From: Meghimatium bilineatum
Lineage: Eukaryota > Mollusca > Gastropoda > Stylommatophora > Philomycidae
DNA length: 64,000 bases
NCBI GenBank assembly: GCA_034231615.1
Contig: CM067298.1
Span: forward strand, 27,930,483-27,994,482
Reading direction: 5' to 3'
Below are positions 50,801 through 57,060 of this stretch, one piece after another (positions within the stretch are counted from its first letter, which is position 1; every line of letters begins with the position of its first letter). The notes under the pieces were generated by a model. The model was not told the DNA's origin. It ran no database searches and saw nothing but the letters and a program-made list of their open reading frames with translations. The translations under genes and the position numbers were made by a program.

Positions 50801-53800
50801 GTGAAGTGACATCGGTTTATAAAAAATAATAACCAAAAAAGGTATTTCCTTAAATGAGTACAATGAATTATGAAATCCATTAGAAAGTTATTTTAAATAA
50901 TCACATTTCATCTGGTCTTGTTCATGTGTTGATAGGGTCTGAAAGGGAAGAAGCATAAGAGGCAACTAAAGAGATTTGTGGATGGAGTTATCTGTCCCAT
51001 CCCATAGAGGATCAAAGTGATCCAGAAACCATGCTGATGTCAGATGTGCCCGACCGTAAGGTGCAGATATCACAGCTAAGCTGTAAACCATAATATAACT
51101 CCATTCTGCCAATGTACAGGTGTTTGAGAACAAAAACAAATATAGATTTCATTTACAACTTTATAATTTAATCCAGTTCTCTGTGCTAAAAAGTAAAGGA
51201 TGATCCCATGGCAGCAACAAAGATAATGTACTCTTCATGTACTAAATCGCAGCAATTATTAGGTGGGATGTTCAGTTCCCTTCCTTGTGCTATTGCTTCA
51301 CTATTAAACCAAAACAAGAAAAAATAAATGACCATTCACAACAAATTATAACTGGACTTTTAACATTGCTAACTAGTATTTCATACCTTCCCAAGCTGTT
51401 GGCGCATTGTCTCCTGAATTTCCTTCTTGAACATCTAAATAAATGTCCGTGAGGAATTCTGACTCCAAGGCAAAGTACACAGGAACTGAAGCCGTCTCTT
51501 GCAAAAGCTCCTGCTCCAAGCTTTGTAAATGCTAGATGAAAGACAGAACGGCCAACATAAAAATAATATCGGTTATCAACATACACTATTGCACTCCAAG
51601 CAAGCCAATACTCAGGCTCCCCAACAGATGTTAAAGGGCATGTATGCGGATGGTTCTTGTATCTCACTGGTTAAAGGGTACCATTTTGTTCACAGTTAAG
51701 TCCTACCTTATTTAGTTTTAAGTACACACTTAAATACTTAATACCCGTACCCTTGCACCTTAGCGTTTGTGGTTAACATTGGTAGCAGAAAGTTGGCATG
51801 AATATGCAATTTATATGCCCTTAAACTTGCTCGCTGATGTTCTGATACAGCTCAGCAGTATCAGTAGATATATCACAGTGTTGGCCTTCTGTTTTGACTT
51901 TCCTGTCGAATCTATCTAATTTTGTACTCTGAATCATTAAGAGTAGGTAACTTTGATAATGATATTCACCGAATAAGATTGACAGGAATGTTATGGAAGT
52001 TCATAGGCTACTCAAAGTATTTATAGTGAAACAAATGATACATAGATACATGAAGCTAAGAAACCCAGAAATGAACACTGGCATGTCCACTCAGCAATAG
52101 TATGTACTATGAGAAAATACAAGTTAACTATTGGCAGTGTATACTATTAAGAACATAGATATCAACAAAGCACTCTATGGCTGCAGTAATTTTCTAGGCA
52201 ATATAAATATGTTCAGTAGTTTGCCATTGCTTTCTGATAATGTTAGGATCGTTGTTGCCTCTTTGCTATGCCATGATGTCAATCTATCTAATATTTCCTC
52301 ATGCCATAGTTCTCTATCTCTCTTGCCTTCAATCTTTCCCATTGTAATTATTTACTCTAGATTTCTGTCACATAACGTGACAAAAATAAAATTATCTCTA
52401 ATATAAAAGTTACCCCCTTCTTGCATTTAAATCTTTCAGCATATGATAATTCGTTTTTGTATGCTGTCCATATGTACTCTCAGCACTCTTCTATAGAACC
52501 ACATTTTTGTGGCCTCTACTTTTCCAGTTATTTTTTAAGTTACTAGAAGTTACTATACAAATGTTTAGTTTATAGACTTACCTGAGGTAATGAACTAACA
52601 TAACATAAATTACTAAAGGTAAAGGTATGTCCCATAGCAGCAACCTGCCGTCGGGTATGAAGATAACTCTTCATGTACTAAGCCGCAGCAACTATTAGGT
52701 GTGGTGGCCAGTTCCCTTCCTTACTGTTTTTACCTCCCCTAACTCATGAGTCAGCTACTCATTTACAGATGAGTCGACTTGAGGGGTGGTCGTGTCAAGC
52801 GAGAAATCACAACCCAGAGTTTTATTTTTGTCCTGGCGTGGTTTCAAACCTGGCACGCTGTAACCCGGTGATAGCAAGCTCACTATCAACTAGGCTACCG
52901 CTCTCCTCATAATAAACATAAATTACTACTATATTGCAAAAATATATGTCATTTAATACTTCAGATAAGCTGCACTAAATGTGTCCAGTTCACCACTGAT
53001 TTAGCTGTACAAGGCATGAAAGTAGCATATAACTGTTAAGGCATAATGCAAATATTCTAATTTAAGAAGCAGATAAGAGTTCATACATGTTTCTCATCTG
53101 TGGATAACTCTGTCAGATTTCTCGGCAGAATTACTAGAAGAGCTCCAGCATTCTGAGTCATTATATCTCTATATTTTGGCATGGTTACATCTTGCAATTT
53201 TGCAACTGCGCAGCGACGAGTAAGCATTTTTGAATCAACTGCTCTTGCTTCCATGTTAATGATGGAATTTTTACACCCTGTTTTAAGATATAAAAAAAGA
53301 TTAAAATAAGTTAATGAAATAAGATGCTAGATTTATTACTGGTTTTACTGTTACATAACAACTCTCAAACTTCAGCTGGAAGTCTTTCGTGGCAGGACAA
53401 TGGGGTTTCAATCATACTAGATTCTCAGCAGAATGTCTCACTTTTATTTCAGTCAATGGTTTCACACATCTGACTTAAAGTGTTTTCAAACAAATGATAA
53501 GTTAAATTTATGTGTAACATAGAGAAAAGAATAAATGAATGTACAGAGATCTACAATATGAAACAAGAACACATAGCTGCTATTATCTGTTGCTGCCACC
53601 TTATTTTATACACTTGAATATCTCTAACTTTTAATCAAATGATCTATAATTGAACATTGACAACTATTGGTACTTCTTTAAATGGAATAAGTACCCAAGT
53701 TAATTAGAGTATTCCATGGTTTCATTGGGATGAGCAGCAGTATCTACAAAGGACTAGTTGTTGACACTGTTTAAATGGCTACTGACTCATGCATGTTCTG

Positions 53801-54229
53801 TTTGAAATTGAAAGAAAAGTGACTGATTTCTCCTGCAGAGTTTCTTTATGTTGTCATTGTCCTTTGGCTGTCATTTCACTAAATACATTTCAACAATAAC
53901 CTGTTTGACTATTCCCATACTAAAAGGTCTTCACTTTTGGTGTTTTAAGACACCTCTTTTTTGCAAGTATGTAAGCATAGCTTAGCTGATGCCTATGTAA
54001 CATGTATGTATATATACAATGAACCGGACACATCAATTAAACAATATGACATACCAAAAGTTGATCCTTGCAAATCAAACTGTTGCATACGGTAGACACC
54101 AAACTCTTGTGCTGCATGTACCCGACTCACTGGTGATATGATTATAAAGATGGGAACAAAAAATAGAAATGAAAGAGGGAAGCTGCCTTTGAACATCTCA
54201 AAAATTTCTCCTACTTCGTCAAACCACAT
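24443..54229 (-). CDS. NCLN: Nicalin (BOS complex subunit), 14 coding exons, complete
   Basis: Coding exons (minus strand) are 54229-54055, 53277-53087, 51531-51387, 49280-49186, 47748-47665, 45826-45723, 43976-43888, 40143-40019, 38800-38610, 36183-36066, 34274-34111, 31333-31280, 26620-26542 and 24514-24443: 1686 bp, 561 codons plus TAA. All 13 introns are GT-AG and phase is kept at each join. Family knowledge: nicalin is a nicastrin-related, M28-aminopeptidase-fold ER membrane protein; with NOMO and TMEM147 it forms the BOS complex at the Sec61 translocon. Visible: N-terminal hydrophobic segment (about residues 17-32), [10 protein letters not shown] motif (46-55), AHYDA (221-225), DSNGSG (237-242), [28 protein letters not shown] and AWEHERF motifs, and a C-terminal membrane helix (about 516-537) before a short basic tail. 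Human nicalin is 563 residues. Similarity was judged from memory of the family, without an alignment program. No broken codon was seen, so the gene looks functional. Confidence 0.96.
24718..25225. repeat. 27-bp minisatellite, about 18-19 copies, in the last NCLN intron
   Basis: Unit TCTCCATTACATCATGTTTG + TGATATC, with a recurrent TCTTCTTTACATC variant in three or four units. Since 27 is a multiple of 3, long ORFs run through it on both strands (HYIMFVISL and similar); these are artefacts. It is about 200 bp upstream of NCLN exon 14. Confidence 0.96.
25270..25555 (+). mobile_element. LINE C-terminal tail fragment
   Basis: Plus strand encodes RGRPRKR-stop-IKNNL, the GRPRKRWIxxxL LINE tail with Trp changed to a stop, followed by EARARAPITP-like decay. 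Too short to assign to a family. Confidence 0.6.
26035..26514. mobile_element. MITE with GGGAGATGAGCCCA ends next to NCLN exon 13
   Basis: TACTGGGAGATGAGCCCACA (26041) faces TATGGGCTCATCTTCCCATA (26484). An internal AGGCTCATCTCCCC (26151) and a repeated CACTGCTTATCTGCC (26117 and 26446) show a rearranged or nested structure. The right end is about 30 bp from the exon 13 donor. Confidence 0.65.
26542..26620 (-). CDS. NCLN: NCLN coding exon 13 (C-terminal membrane helix)
   Basis: Starts after TTCCAACAG and ends before GTAAAT; residues 512-538. It encodes [19 protein letters not shown] and the end of the membrane helix, matching human [24 protein letters not shown] end (26.04-26.51 kb) lies only about 30 bp past the donor. 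Confidence 0.95.
26621..27119. other. Intron sequence, no gene
   Basis: NCLN intron between exon 13 and the large LINE. CCATCTGAGCAGATCTGATTCAAATCC (27024, two pieces) resembles a tRNA-SINE head. Confidence 0.45.
27120..31180 (-). mobile_element. Near-complete RNase H-bearing LINE (I/Nimb-like), in sense within NCLN intron 12
   Basis: Order on the minus strand: AP endonuclease 30996-30350 ([25 protein letters not shown]), linker to about 29600 ([11 protein letters not shown]), RT 29516-28060 ([63 protein letters not shown]), RNase H 28000-27560 ([33 protein letters not shown]), Cys-rich tail ([17 protein letters not shown]). Breaks: frameshifts near 30350, 29585, 28030 and in a T run at 27637-27645, and one in-frame stop at 28826-28824 between NDLVA and YADD. 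The (GAA)n tail is at 27119. RNase H after RT places it in the I superfamily. It is recent but inactive. ORF1 (gag-like) was not found. Confidence 0.93.
31280..31333 (-). CDS. NCLN: NCLN coding exon 12 (micro-exon, 54 bp)
   Basis: Starts after TTATCCACAG and ends before GTAAGT; it completes Arg494 and encodes [17 protein letters not shown], matching human DPEFVFYDQLKQVMNAY. Two bases are left for codon 512. It sits just upstream (in transcription order) of the large LINE in the next intron. Confidence 0.94.
31435..31690 (+). mobile_element. SINE family A, copy 3
   Basis: Contains GGTTTACAGCTTAGCTGCAA, TATCTGCGCCTTTTGCCTCG, CACATCTAACTTCAGCAGGG, TTGGGATGGGACAGGCAACT and TTTACTCCCATTTATAGCTC. 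One of the better preserved copies. Confidence 0.85.
31790..32785 (-). mobile_element. LINE RT-to-tail fragment in NCLN intron 11
   Basis: Minus strand: [20 protein letters not shown], then [54 protein letters not shown], and in a new frame [18 protein letters not shown] and [16 protein letters not shown]. The catalytic YADD is intact, but stops and frameshifts separate the blocks. The 5' side is cut by a (TA)n tract at 32805. Same family as 46.3-47.3 kb (which holds more 5' parts) and 52.25-52.56 kb. Confidence 0.88.
32805..32912. repeat. (TA)n microsatellite
   Basis: About 108 bp of TA repeats with two TACATA interruptions near the right end, followed by GAGAGAGAGA. It truncates the LINE, as the (AT)n tract at 7084 does. 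Confidence 0.97.
33038..33717 (+). mobile_element. piggyBac-like MITE family 2, copy 1
   Basis: TTAA at 33034-33037 and 33718-33721; ends CCTGTAACAG and TTGCTACAGG are inverted. Copy 2 is inverted at 44100-44732, sharing CTACATTGAGGTAGCCATG, GAGTGATTGTCCCTTAGTTT, GATTATGATTCAGAAAAGGA, AATTTGAAATCAATAAC-type blocks. It includes GCGATATAAATACG, which could be a TATA-like element. The plus-strand frame 33440-33721 is conserved in the other copy (MFSSAxxTHDRD, HILDF, NHIxHPFIS) and may be a decayed ORF. Confidence 0.85.
34111..34274 (-). CDS. NCLN: NCLN coding exon 11
   Basis: Starts after CTTTTACAG and ends before GTTAGA; residues 440-493 plus two bases. It encodes [12 protein letters not shown] and [17 protein letters not shown], matching human QPRAAQLVDKDS and LSRYLKDVKQHHVKADKR. 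The reading frame stays open past the donor for a few codons, which are intronic. Confidence 0.95.
34595..34735 (-). mobile_element. SINE family A fragment, copy 4
   Basis: Matches 43020-43170: GATAGATGTGTCTGGCCATT, CATTCTCTGGACTACATTCT, TGGAAATCTAG and CAGGAGTTTGAGAATGAACA. Confidence 0.75.
34713..35130 (-). mobile_element. pogo-like transposase C-terminal remnant
   Basis: Minus strand gives [18 protein letters not shown] and, after frame changes, [20 protein letters not shown] and [20 protein letters not shown], then an acidic tail [15 protein letters not shown] in another frame. SFKKCGISNALDGSEDD is the typical end of pogo/Tigger DDE transposases. Only this part is present, broken by at least two frameshifts. 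It lies in NCLN intron 10 and is not an exon: the frame joining exons 10 and 11 skips it. Confidence 0.78.
35200..35655. other. Intron segment bounded by short direct repeats
   Basis: TTTCAAAAATTGTATTATCCAAT (35200, split in two) recurs as CAAAAATTGTATTGTCCAATA at 35634. The 91-codon plus frame inside has no domain. It might be an insertion flanked by a 20-bp duplication. Confidence 0.4.
36066..36183 (-). CDS. NCLN: NCLN coding exon 10
   Basis: Starts after ATTGCAG and ends before GTGAGT; residues 400-439. It encodes [20 protein letters not shown] followed by YNLT, matching human DTKTLTRNTRIIAEALTRVIYNLT. Phase 0 at its end. Confidence 0.94.
36312..36838 (+). mobile_element. Dispersed repeat family B, copy 2
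   Basis: Matches 3985-4590 throughout (GACGCATGTGGTTGCATCTG, AATGGCCCACTAGACAAACC, CCAGCAATATAATGCC, GGACCGCTGGATCAGC) and ends ACCAACCAACC. It lacks about 80 bp present in copy 1 around 4365-4440. Confidence 0.8.
37045..37860 (-). mobile_element. RNase H LINE fragment, second family, in NCLN intron 9
   Basis: Minus strand encodes [37 protein letters not shown] and then, after a stop, [20 protein letters not shown]. GHxGxxGNExAD is the RNase H motif of I-type LINEs. The MDRADIL segment is shared with 57.93-58.4 kb, so both belong to one family distinct from the 27-kb LINE. Confidence 0.75.
37861..38230. repeat. Degenerate ~88-100-bp tandem repeat
   Basis: Four copies of TAGTAGTGTGNAGTTGTAGA + GANTCCAGAGA..., with TATATTGTATTCTGTG and AGCTCACA blocks, starting near 37859, 37960, 38050 and 38148. 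In NCLN intron 9. Confidence 0.8.
38610..38800 (-). CDS. NCLN: NCLN coding exon 9
   Basis: Starts after TCTTTCAG and ends before GTCAGT; residues 337-399 plus two bases. It encodes [28 protein letters not shown] and LAFTLSRLD, matching human FPEVRFSMVHKRINLA and [19 protein letters not shown]. Confidence 0.95.
39845..39930 (+). mobile_element. SINE family A fragment, copy 5
   Basis: GTTTTGGTTTACAGCTTTGC, TGCAATATCTATGCCATTCA and GACACATCTGACTTCAGATG match the family core. It abuts NCLN exon 8 at about 90 bp. Confidence 0.75.
40019..40143 (-). CDS. NCLN: NCLN coding exon 8
   Basis: Starts after GAATAG and ends before GTATGC; residues 295-336. It encodes [12 protein letters not shown] and [11 protein letters not shown], matching human [12 protein letters not shown] and HLHVSKPPRE. 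The split codon with exon 7 reads Glu. Confidence 0.94.
40575..41458. mobile_element. piggyBac-like MITE family 1, copy 2 (NCLN intron 7)
   Basis: TTAA at 40571-40574 and 41459-41462; ends CCTTTAGGACCCTGAATTAA and CCCACAGGGTCCTGAAGG are inverted. Inverted relative to copy 1: GTCCGTCCGGTCAACACTAG, CACGTGGCACCCCTGATACA and AATCGCATATAATG occur in both. 884 bp, no transposase. Confidence 0.9.
41590..41735 (-). mobile_element. tRNA-derived SINE head
   Basis: On the minus strand: CAGAATAGTGCAGTGGTTAG (A-box side) and GGTCCTGGGTTGATTCCCAA (B box GGTTGATTCC). Body ends near CCCAGCCTTAAATGGG. In NCLN intron 7. Confidence 0.65.
42110..42310 (-). mobile_element. SINE family A, copy 6
   Basis: GGAAAGGGGAGTAAAGAATA, AAGAGGTGACTAAGGAGGTT and AGAAGCCATGCTAAAGTCAG match the family, inverted. 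Confidence 0.8.
42990..43190 (-). mobile_element. SINE family A, copy 7
   Basis: ACAGATGTGTCTGGCCATTG, TCTCTGGACTACATCCTGCT, GAATGGATCATGGTCCTGCT and GATCCAGCAGGAGTTCCAGG. The 118-codon frame across it (42839-43195) is an artefact. Confidence 0.8.
43380..43680 (-). mobile_element. SINE family A, longest copy (8)
   Basis: Best-preserved member: GTGTTGTCGGGGCCTGAAAG, GGAGCAAAAAATAGCAACAC, CATACGAGGCGACTAAGGAG, GTTGGCTGTCCCATCCCATA, GGATGTGTCAGGCCAAAAGG, AGTGCTGTAAACCAGGACAC and GACTACATCCTGCTGATCTG. At about 300 bp it joins the two halves seen separately in other copies. Confidence 0.85.
43888..43976 (-). CDS. NCLN: NCLN coding exon 7
   Basis: Starts after CTATGAAAG and ends before GTAATG; residues 265-294 plus one base. 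It encodes [18 protein letters not shown], matching human [18 protein letters not shown]. It is too short and too split to form a long open frame. Confidence 0.94.
44100..44732 (-). mobile_element. piggyBac-like MITE family 2, copy 2 (NCLN intron 6)
   Basis: TTAA at 44096-44099 and 44733-44736; ends CCTGTAGCAG and CTGCTACTGG. Inverted copy of 33038-33717. It starts about 120 bp before exon 7. Confidence 0.85.
44740..45722. other. Intron sequence, no gene
   Basis: NCLN intron 6. A triplicated CTTCACTTCAG phrase at 45395-45445 is the only local repeat noticed. Confidence 0.45.
45723..45826 (-). CDS. NCLN: NCLN coding exon 6 (DSNGSG motif)
   Basis: Starts after TTTATTAG and ends before the weak donor GTATCC; residues 231-264 plus two bases. 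It encodes YGVDSNGSG followed by [13 protein letters not shown], both signature nicalin stretches. The donor was fixed by phase with exon 7, which restores YNL after the split Lys codon. Confidence 0.92.
46290..47285 (-). mobile_element. LINE linker and RT N-terminal fragment (NCLN intron 5)
   Basis: Minus strand: [33 protein letters not shown] (linker), then further on sequence matching the [22 protein letters not shown] and [17 protein letters not shown] blocks in shifted frames. Same family as 31.8-32.8 kb; together the two pieces cover most of the RT. It ends near CTAAAAGGTCTAGAAAAC at 47265. Confidence 0.82.
47286..47640. other. Intron sequence with a retroelement-end motif
   Basis: TATCTTGATAAAGACATTTT + GATCAAAACATCAAAGTTGC at 47320 is a fourth instance of the GATAAAG..TTxG..GAAACxT motif seen in the palindrome. 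Confidence 0.45.
47665..47748 (-). CDS. NCLN: NCLN coding exon 5 (AHYDA motif)
   Basis: An 84-bp exon of 28 whole codons between TTTTCAG and GTGAGT; residues 203-230. It encodes [17 protein letters not shown], the counterpart of the M28 metal-binding HxD region (HYD is retained here). Exon phase is 0 on both sides. Confidence 0.95.
48120..48700 (-). mobile_element. Decayed RNase H LINE 3' end (NCLN intron 4)
   Basis: Minus strand encodes [31 protein letters not shown] and a broken [15 protein letters not shown] block, matching the [15 protein letters not shown] and [15 protein letters not shown] parts of the 27-kb LINE with heavy decay. Confidence 0.78.
48701..49185. other. Intron sequence, no gene
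   Basis: NCLN intron 4; AT-rich with no recognised structure. Confidence 0.45.
49186..49280 (-). CDS. NCLN: NCLN coding exon 4
   Basis: Starts after TTTTTTTCAG-type acceptor and ends before GTAAAT; residues 171-202. It carries [14 protein letters not shown], nearly identical to the human TATANGFQMVTSG block. The split codon 171 reads Ala when joined to exon 3. Confidence 0.93.
49281..50930. other. Intron sequence, no gene
   Basis: NCLN intron 3. A segment at 50360-50475 with runs of C and G (CCCCTCCCCCACCAATG, AAAAGGGGGGAAGCTGTGG, AGAGTTTGAGAACCACT) looks like the end of an old DNA transposon or SINE; 49880-49950 (GTTTTTCAAAAGTGG, AAACTGCCCCCTGGGG) is similar on the other side, so 49875-50475 may be one element. 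Confidence 0.4.
50935..51130 (-). mobile_element. SINE family A, copy 9
   Basis: GATAGGGTCTGAAAGGGAAG, AAGAGGCAACTAAAGAGATT, TATCTGTCCCATCCCATAGA, CAGATGTGCCCGACCGTAAG and AGCTAAGCTGTAAACCATAA. Confidence 0.82.
51185..51295 (+). mobile_element. SINE family C fragment
   Basis: AAAGTAAAGGATGATCCCAT, GGCAGCAACAAAGATAATGT and CATGTACTAAATCGCAGCAA match 52614-52735. Confidence 0.65.
51387..51531 (-). CDS. NCLN: NCLN coding exon 3
   Basis: Starts after CATCTAG and ends before GTATGA; residues 123-170 plus one base. It encodes the [16 protein letters not shown] block, matching human EMLAMETAVPVYFAVE. The exon is in phase 0 at its start and leaves one base for codon 171. Confidence 0.93.
51590..52130. 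other. Intron sequence, no gene
   Basis: NCLN intron 2; no recognised structure. Confidence 0.4.
52245..52560 (-). mobile_element. LINE tail fragment (same family as 31.8 kb)
   Basis: Plus-strand blocks TTGCCTTCAATCTTTCCCAT, AAAAATAAAATTATC and CATATGTACTCTCAGCACTCTT parallel 31.94-32.16 kb. Its inner end joins the TTTTCTAGGCAATATAAATA + AGTAGTTTGCCATTGC core at 52187-52239. Confidence 0.7.
52614..52920 (-). mobile_element. tRNA-derived SINE family C
   Basis: Minus-strand head: GAGCGGTAGCCTAGTTGATA (A box), then CGGGTTACAGCGTGCCAGGTTTGAAACC (B-box-like GGTTTGAAACC). Body contains CTCATGAGTCAGCTACTCAT and GAGTCGACTTGAGGGGTGGT. Tail side at 52614 shares with 51185. Confidence 0.72.
53087..53277 (-). 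CDS. NCLN: NCLN coding exon 2
   Basis: Starts after TTAAAACAG and ends before GTATGA, giving residues 59-122 in phase with exon 1. It holds [16 protein letters not shown] and the [12 protein letters not shown] segment, which match the human EARTMAAEVLSRRC and SAGAVVIILPR stretches. Confidence 0.93.
53370..53455 (+). mobile_element. SINE family A fragment, copy 10
   Basis: CTCAAACTTCAGCTGGAAGT, GGCAGGACAATGGGGTTTCA and CTAGATTCTCAGCAGAATG match the distal half of copies 7 and 8. Confidence 0.6.
53456..54054. other. Intron sequence, no gene
   Basis: NCLN intron 1; no recognised structure. Confidence 0.4.
54055..54229 (-). CDS. NCLN: NCLN coding exon 1 (start codon, signal anchor)
   Basis: Residues 1-58 plus the first base of codon 59. 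The ATG at 54229-54227 is followed by about 15 polar residues, a strongly hydrophobic stretch (FFVPIFIII) and then the nicalin motif [14 protein letters not shown]. The donor is GTATGT at 54054. The same strand is open past the donor for a few codons, but those lack nicalin similarity. The context before the ATG (CACA) has an A at -3... as expected for an animal start only loosely, so the start rests mainly on protein similarity. Confidence 0.93.
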
Positions 54230-54422
54230 TGTGCTTGGTTGCAGTGGATCACTTAATAAAAATGGAAGTTTATCTCAGGTATCCTTAGAAGAGTTGACTA
54301 GTTGAATAATGTACAAATAGCTGCAATCTGTTGACATAAAAATACAAATCAACTCAGTTACAATTTATAAAAACAAAATCATCTACCCTAGCATAAAATA
54401 CACTCATAATCTTAAATATTGA

Positions 54423-54560
54423 TGGTTGGTTGGTTATCCAGCAGCGCATGGGCTCATGCCCTTTGACCTAATGCCATGACCAAGAAGATGGACGCAATAC
54501 ATCAAAGACAACTTGAACATGACAGTAACAGAAGCAGGAAGACTGAAACATTCTGAATTA
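54423..54560. mobile_element. Repeat family B tail (minus) joined to a LINE tail (plus)
   Basis: 54423-54475 (GGTTGGTTGGTTATCCAGCA, CATGGGCTCATGCCCTTTGA) is the inverse of the family B 3' end. It abuts RRWTQYIKDNLNMTVTEAG on the plus strand (54487-54545), a LINE C-terminal tail close to that at 2.95 kb. Confidence 0.7.
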
Positions 54561-54575
54561 TCTTTATTTTGGCAG

Positions 54576-56497
54576 ATTTTTCGTTCAAGTGTACACTGTG
54601 ACTTTGCTCTGGTTACGAGGTGTTTTCCAACCTTTCCTAGGGTCACGTAATCTACGAATGGTCACTTTAATTTGGAAAAAAAGAAATTTATAGAAAAAAA
54701 GTTAGGAATAAAAAATAGAAGTAAAAAAATTAAAATTTTTAGGGAGATCTGCATCGTTTTTCTAAAATAAAATAGAAAAAAAGATGGAAGTTTATATGCT
54801 ATTTATAGCGCACTGTACACTCGAACGAAAAATGTACTGTATTTTCAATAATACAACATATAAACTATACATTTGTGTGTTCGTGAAGACAAGATGCTTA
54901 TGTTGATCACATTTCTGCAATTTTCAGATGGACACAGAACTCTAATTGGTATTCAAAATAGCTGCTAATTTGCATAATTATAATGAAAATAAATTAAATA
55001 TCTACTAAACATAATAAAATACCACAGAAACTATATATTTTTGTATTCACAAAGACAAGACACATCAGTTGATCACATTGCTGTGATTATCTGAAGCATG
55101 TACAACTAATTAACATTCAAATAGCTGCCAATATGCATAGTTAAAACAGTTGTTGATGTTTTTACAAAATTAACTGCTGTTTTCTGCAACGTCCTGCATC
55201 CTTAAAAGTTACATATATAGGCTTAATCCTAGTTTGATTCTCCACTGTGACCTTTGTTCTACTTTCGAGGTATTACCTGACCTTTGCCGCGTAATTAGTA
55301 GAATTTGTGGTGAAAGTACAGAATAGTTCTCCGCTGTGCTATCTATAAATAGCACACTGTTGACAATTTAAACTATCCAACTTCATGGATTCCCGTGTAA
55401 CACCAATAAAAATAATGGCTGCCATGACGTCACATCCAATAATCACACAGTTCAACTCTAGACACAGATGAACTTATGCATAATCTGTTTGTTTTCCAAT
55501 TTCCTATTATTTGTGGTGAGCAATCAGTATTTCTGCCCGCTACACACGGAGCGAGGTGCGCGCACACATTAGAAATATTATTTCGAATCCTAACCTTACT
55601 CTAAGTACTTACCCGTAAGTTTGCCAAATCACACAACAAAGGTCAGAAAACACATCGAAACTAGAGCAAAGGTCACAGCGGAGAACTATAATGTACTTCA
55701 GCCGAATTTGTATTTAAAATTAAGGTATATTAATTGAAAAGGCATATTAATTGCATATTAGTATTAACATTAAGGATGGGGGTAAAGGTTAGGATCAGTT
55801 ATAAATTAAATAAAGTAGTTATCAAAATAGTAATTATAAGTGTGCTTGTGATGACGTTTGTGTCGGGAGATGTGATGTCACTGCATCCATTACTTTCAAT
55901 AATTTCATTGGTGTTACATGGAAATCCATGACAACAGTGTGCTATTTATAGTACAACGGTGGGTAAAAATTTGATGTCGTCCACCGTTGTGCTATAAATC
56001 ATATTGATTCAGGGCCTTTGTAAATTCAAAATTTTTAAAATCTAAACAAAACACTGATTCTAACCCTTCTCCCTTTCCTAAAAAATCTATAAACTAATTC
56101 TAAGGCGCATCTTTCGTATCTACGGTCACAGTGAAATTTGACCTAGTTTAGAGGTATTTCCTAACATGATAAGAATGATCCCCGCGGAATGACAATCTTT
56201 TACCATAGCTTTTGGTAAAGGGGGGTTAAAAGGATTAGAATTAGTTTATAGATATTCTTAGGAGGGGGAGAAGACTTAGAATCAGTGTTTAGAATTAATA
56301 ATTAATTCTCTAAGAATAATCGTGTAAGGGTGAACCGACATGATTTATAGCACAATGGCTTACAATCGCTGGGCGGTCGGTGGGGTGTGACGTCACTGCA
56401 CGCGTCCATTGGTTTTCTCGCGGAACTCGTGACGCCATGTACTTAAACATGAAAACAGTGTGCTATTTATAGCGCAGTGACCGTAGATAAGAACAAT
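54576..56497. repeat. Cluster of nested foldback (inverted-repeat) elements
   Basis: Inverted pairs: 54576-54600 with 54811-54833 (TTTTTCGTTC..GTACACTGTG); 55237-55290 with 55636-55686 (CCACTGTGACCTTTGTTCTA); 56049-56103 with 56235-56289 (ACACTGATTCTAACCCTTCT); 56117-56129 with 56478-56489 (TATCTACGGTCAC). A 12-bp palindrome GCTATTTATAGC, or close variants, recurs at 54798, 55338, 55939, 55989, 56342 and 56461. Related GTGACCTTTGYTCT..CGAGGTNTT blocks occur at 54596, 55246, 55655 (inverse) and 56124. It lies in the inferred NCLN first intron. Confidence 0.85.
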
Positions 56498-56965
56498 TTA
56501 CCAATTCTAATCCTTTTAACCCCCATTTACAAAAATCTATAATTTTATGCAACTTATTTAACACTAACACTCATAACACTGCAAATGTCACAACGGTGGA
56601 TGAAACCACATTTGAGCCCAACGGGAACGTCAACTAGGATTCAGCCCATATTTAAAATGAAAAATGGTTTCAGAAGTTAATAAATCACGTTGCAAACATG
56701 TCGAATGATGCCCTAATTTCTACTAAATGTGACAAGAAATTTATAGCCTTAGCAAAATATTCCCAACACACTAATCCCAGATGTCCAAGTACCTACAACT
56801 CAACAGTGCTGCACAGTCAGTGAGTGTCGTCCTGCAAGGGGTTAGTTACGCCGTATAACGACAATTTACATTCTTAGTCTAGTTCTGCTATTTGAAATAT
56901 TCCAACAATATTACGACCATGACTGGTCTGTATAATAAATATTATGAGTAAAATCATGTACTTAC
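56498..56965. other. No recognised gene
   Basis: Intron-like sequence between the foldback cluster and the inferred 5' exon. 56498-56550 (ATTCTAATCCTTTTAACCCC) is the inverse of 56212-56243, so foldback structure extends slightly into it. Confidence 0.45.
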
Positions 56966-57060
56966 ACTTAGCATAAAATGCTTAAGAATTACTTTGGCCT
57001 AAGTCAAGTATTCTGCACAACCTTCCTCCATGCAAGCTGAACTTCCGGTGAAACCGGAAA
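56966..57060 (-). promoter_or_regulatory. Inferred NCLN promoter and 5' untranslated exon
   Basis: On the minus strand 57050-57041 reads CACCGGAAGT, a strong ETS-family (GABPA-type) site as found at TATA-less housekeeping promoters. About 75 bp downstream is a perfect donor, GTAAGT at 56965. The matching acceptor would be TTTTATGTCAACAG ending at 54328, giving a second exon 54327-54055 that holds the start codon. This is inference from signals only; the transcription start is not known. Confidence 0.45.
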
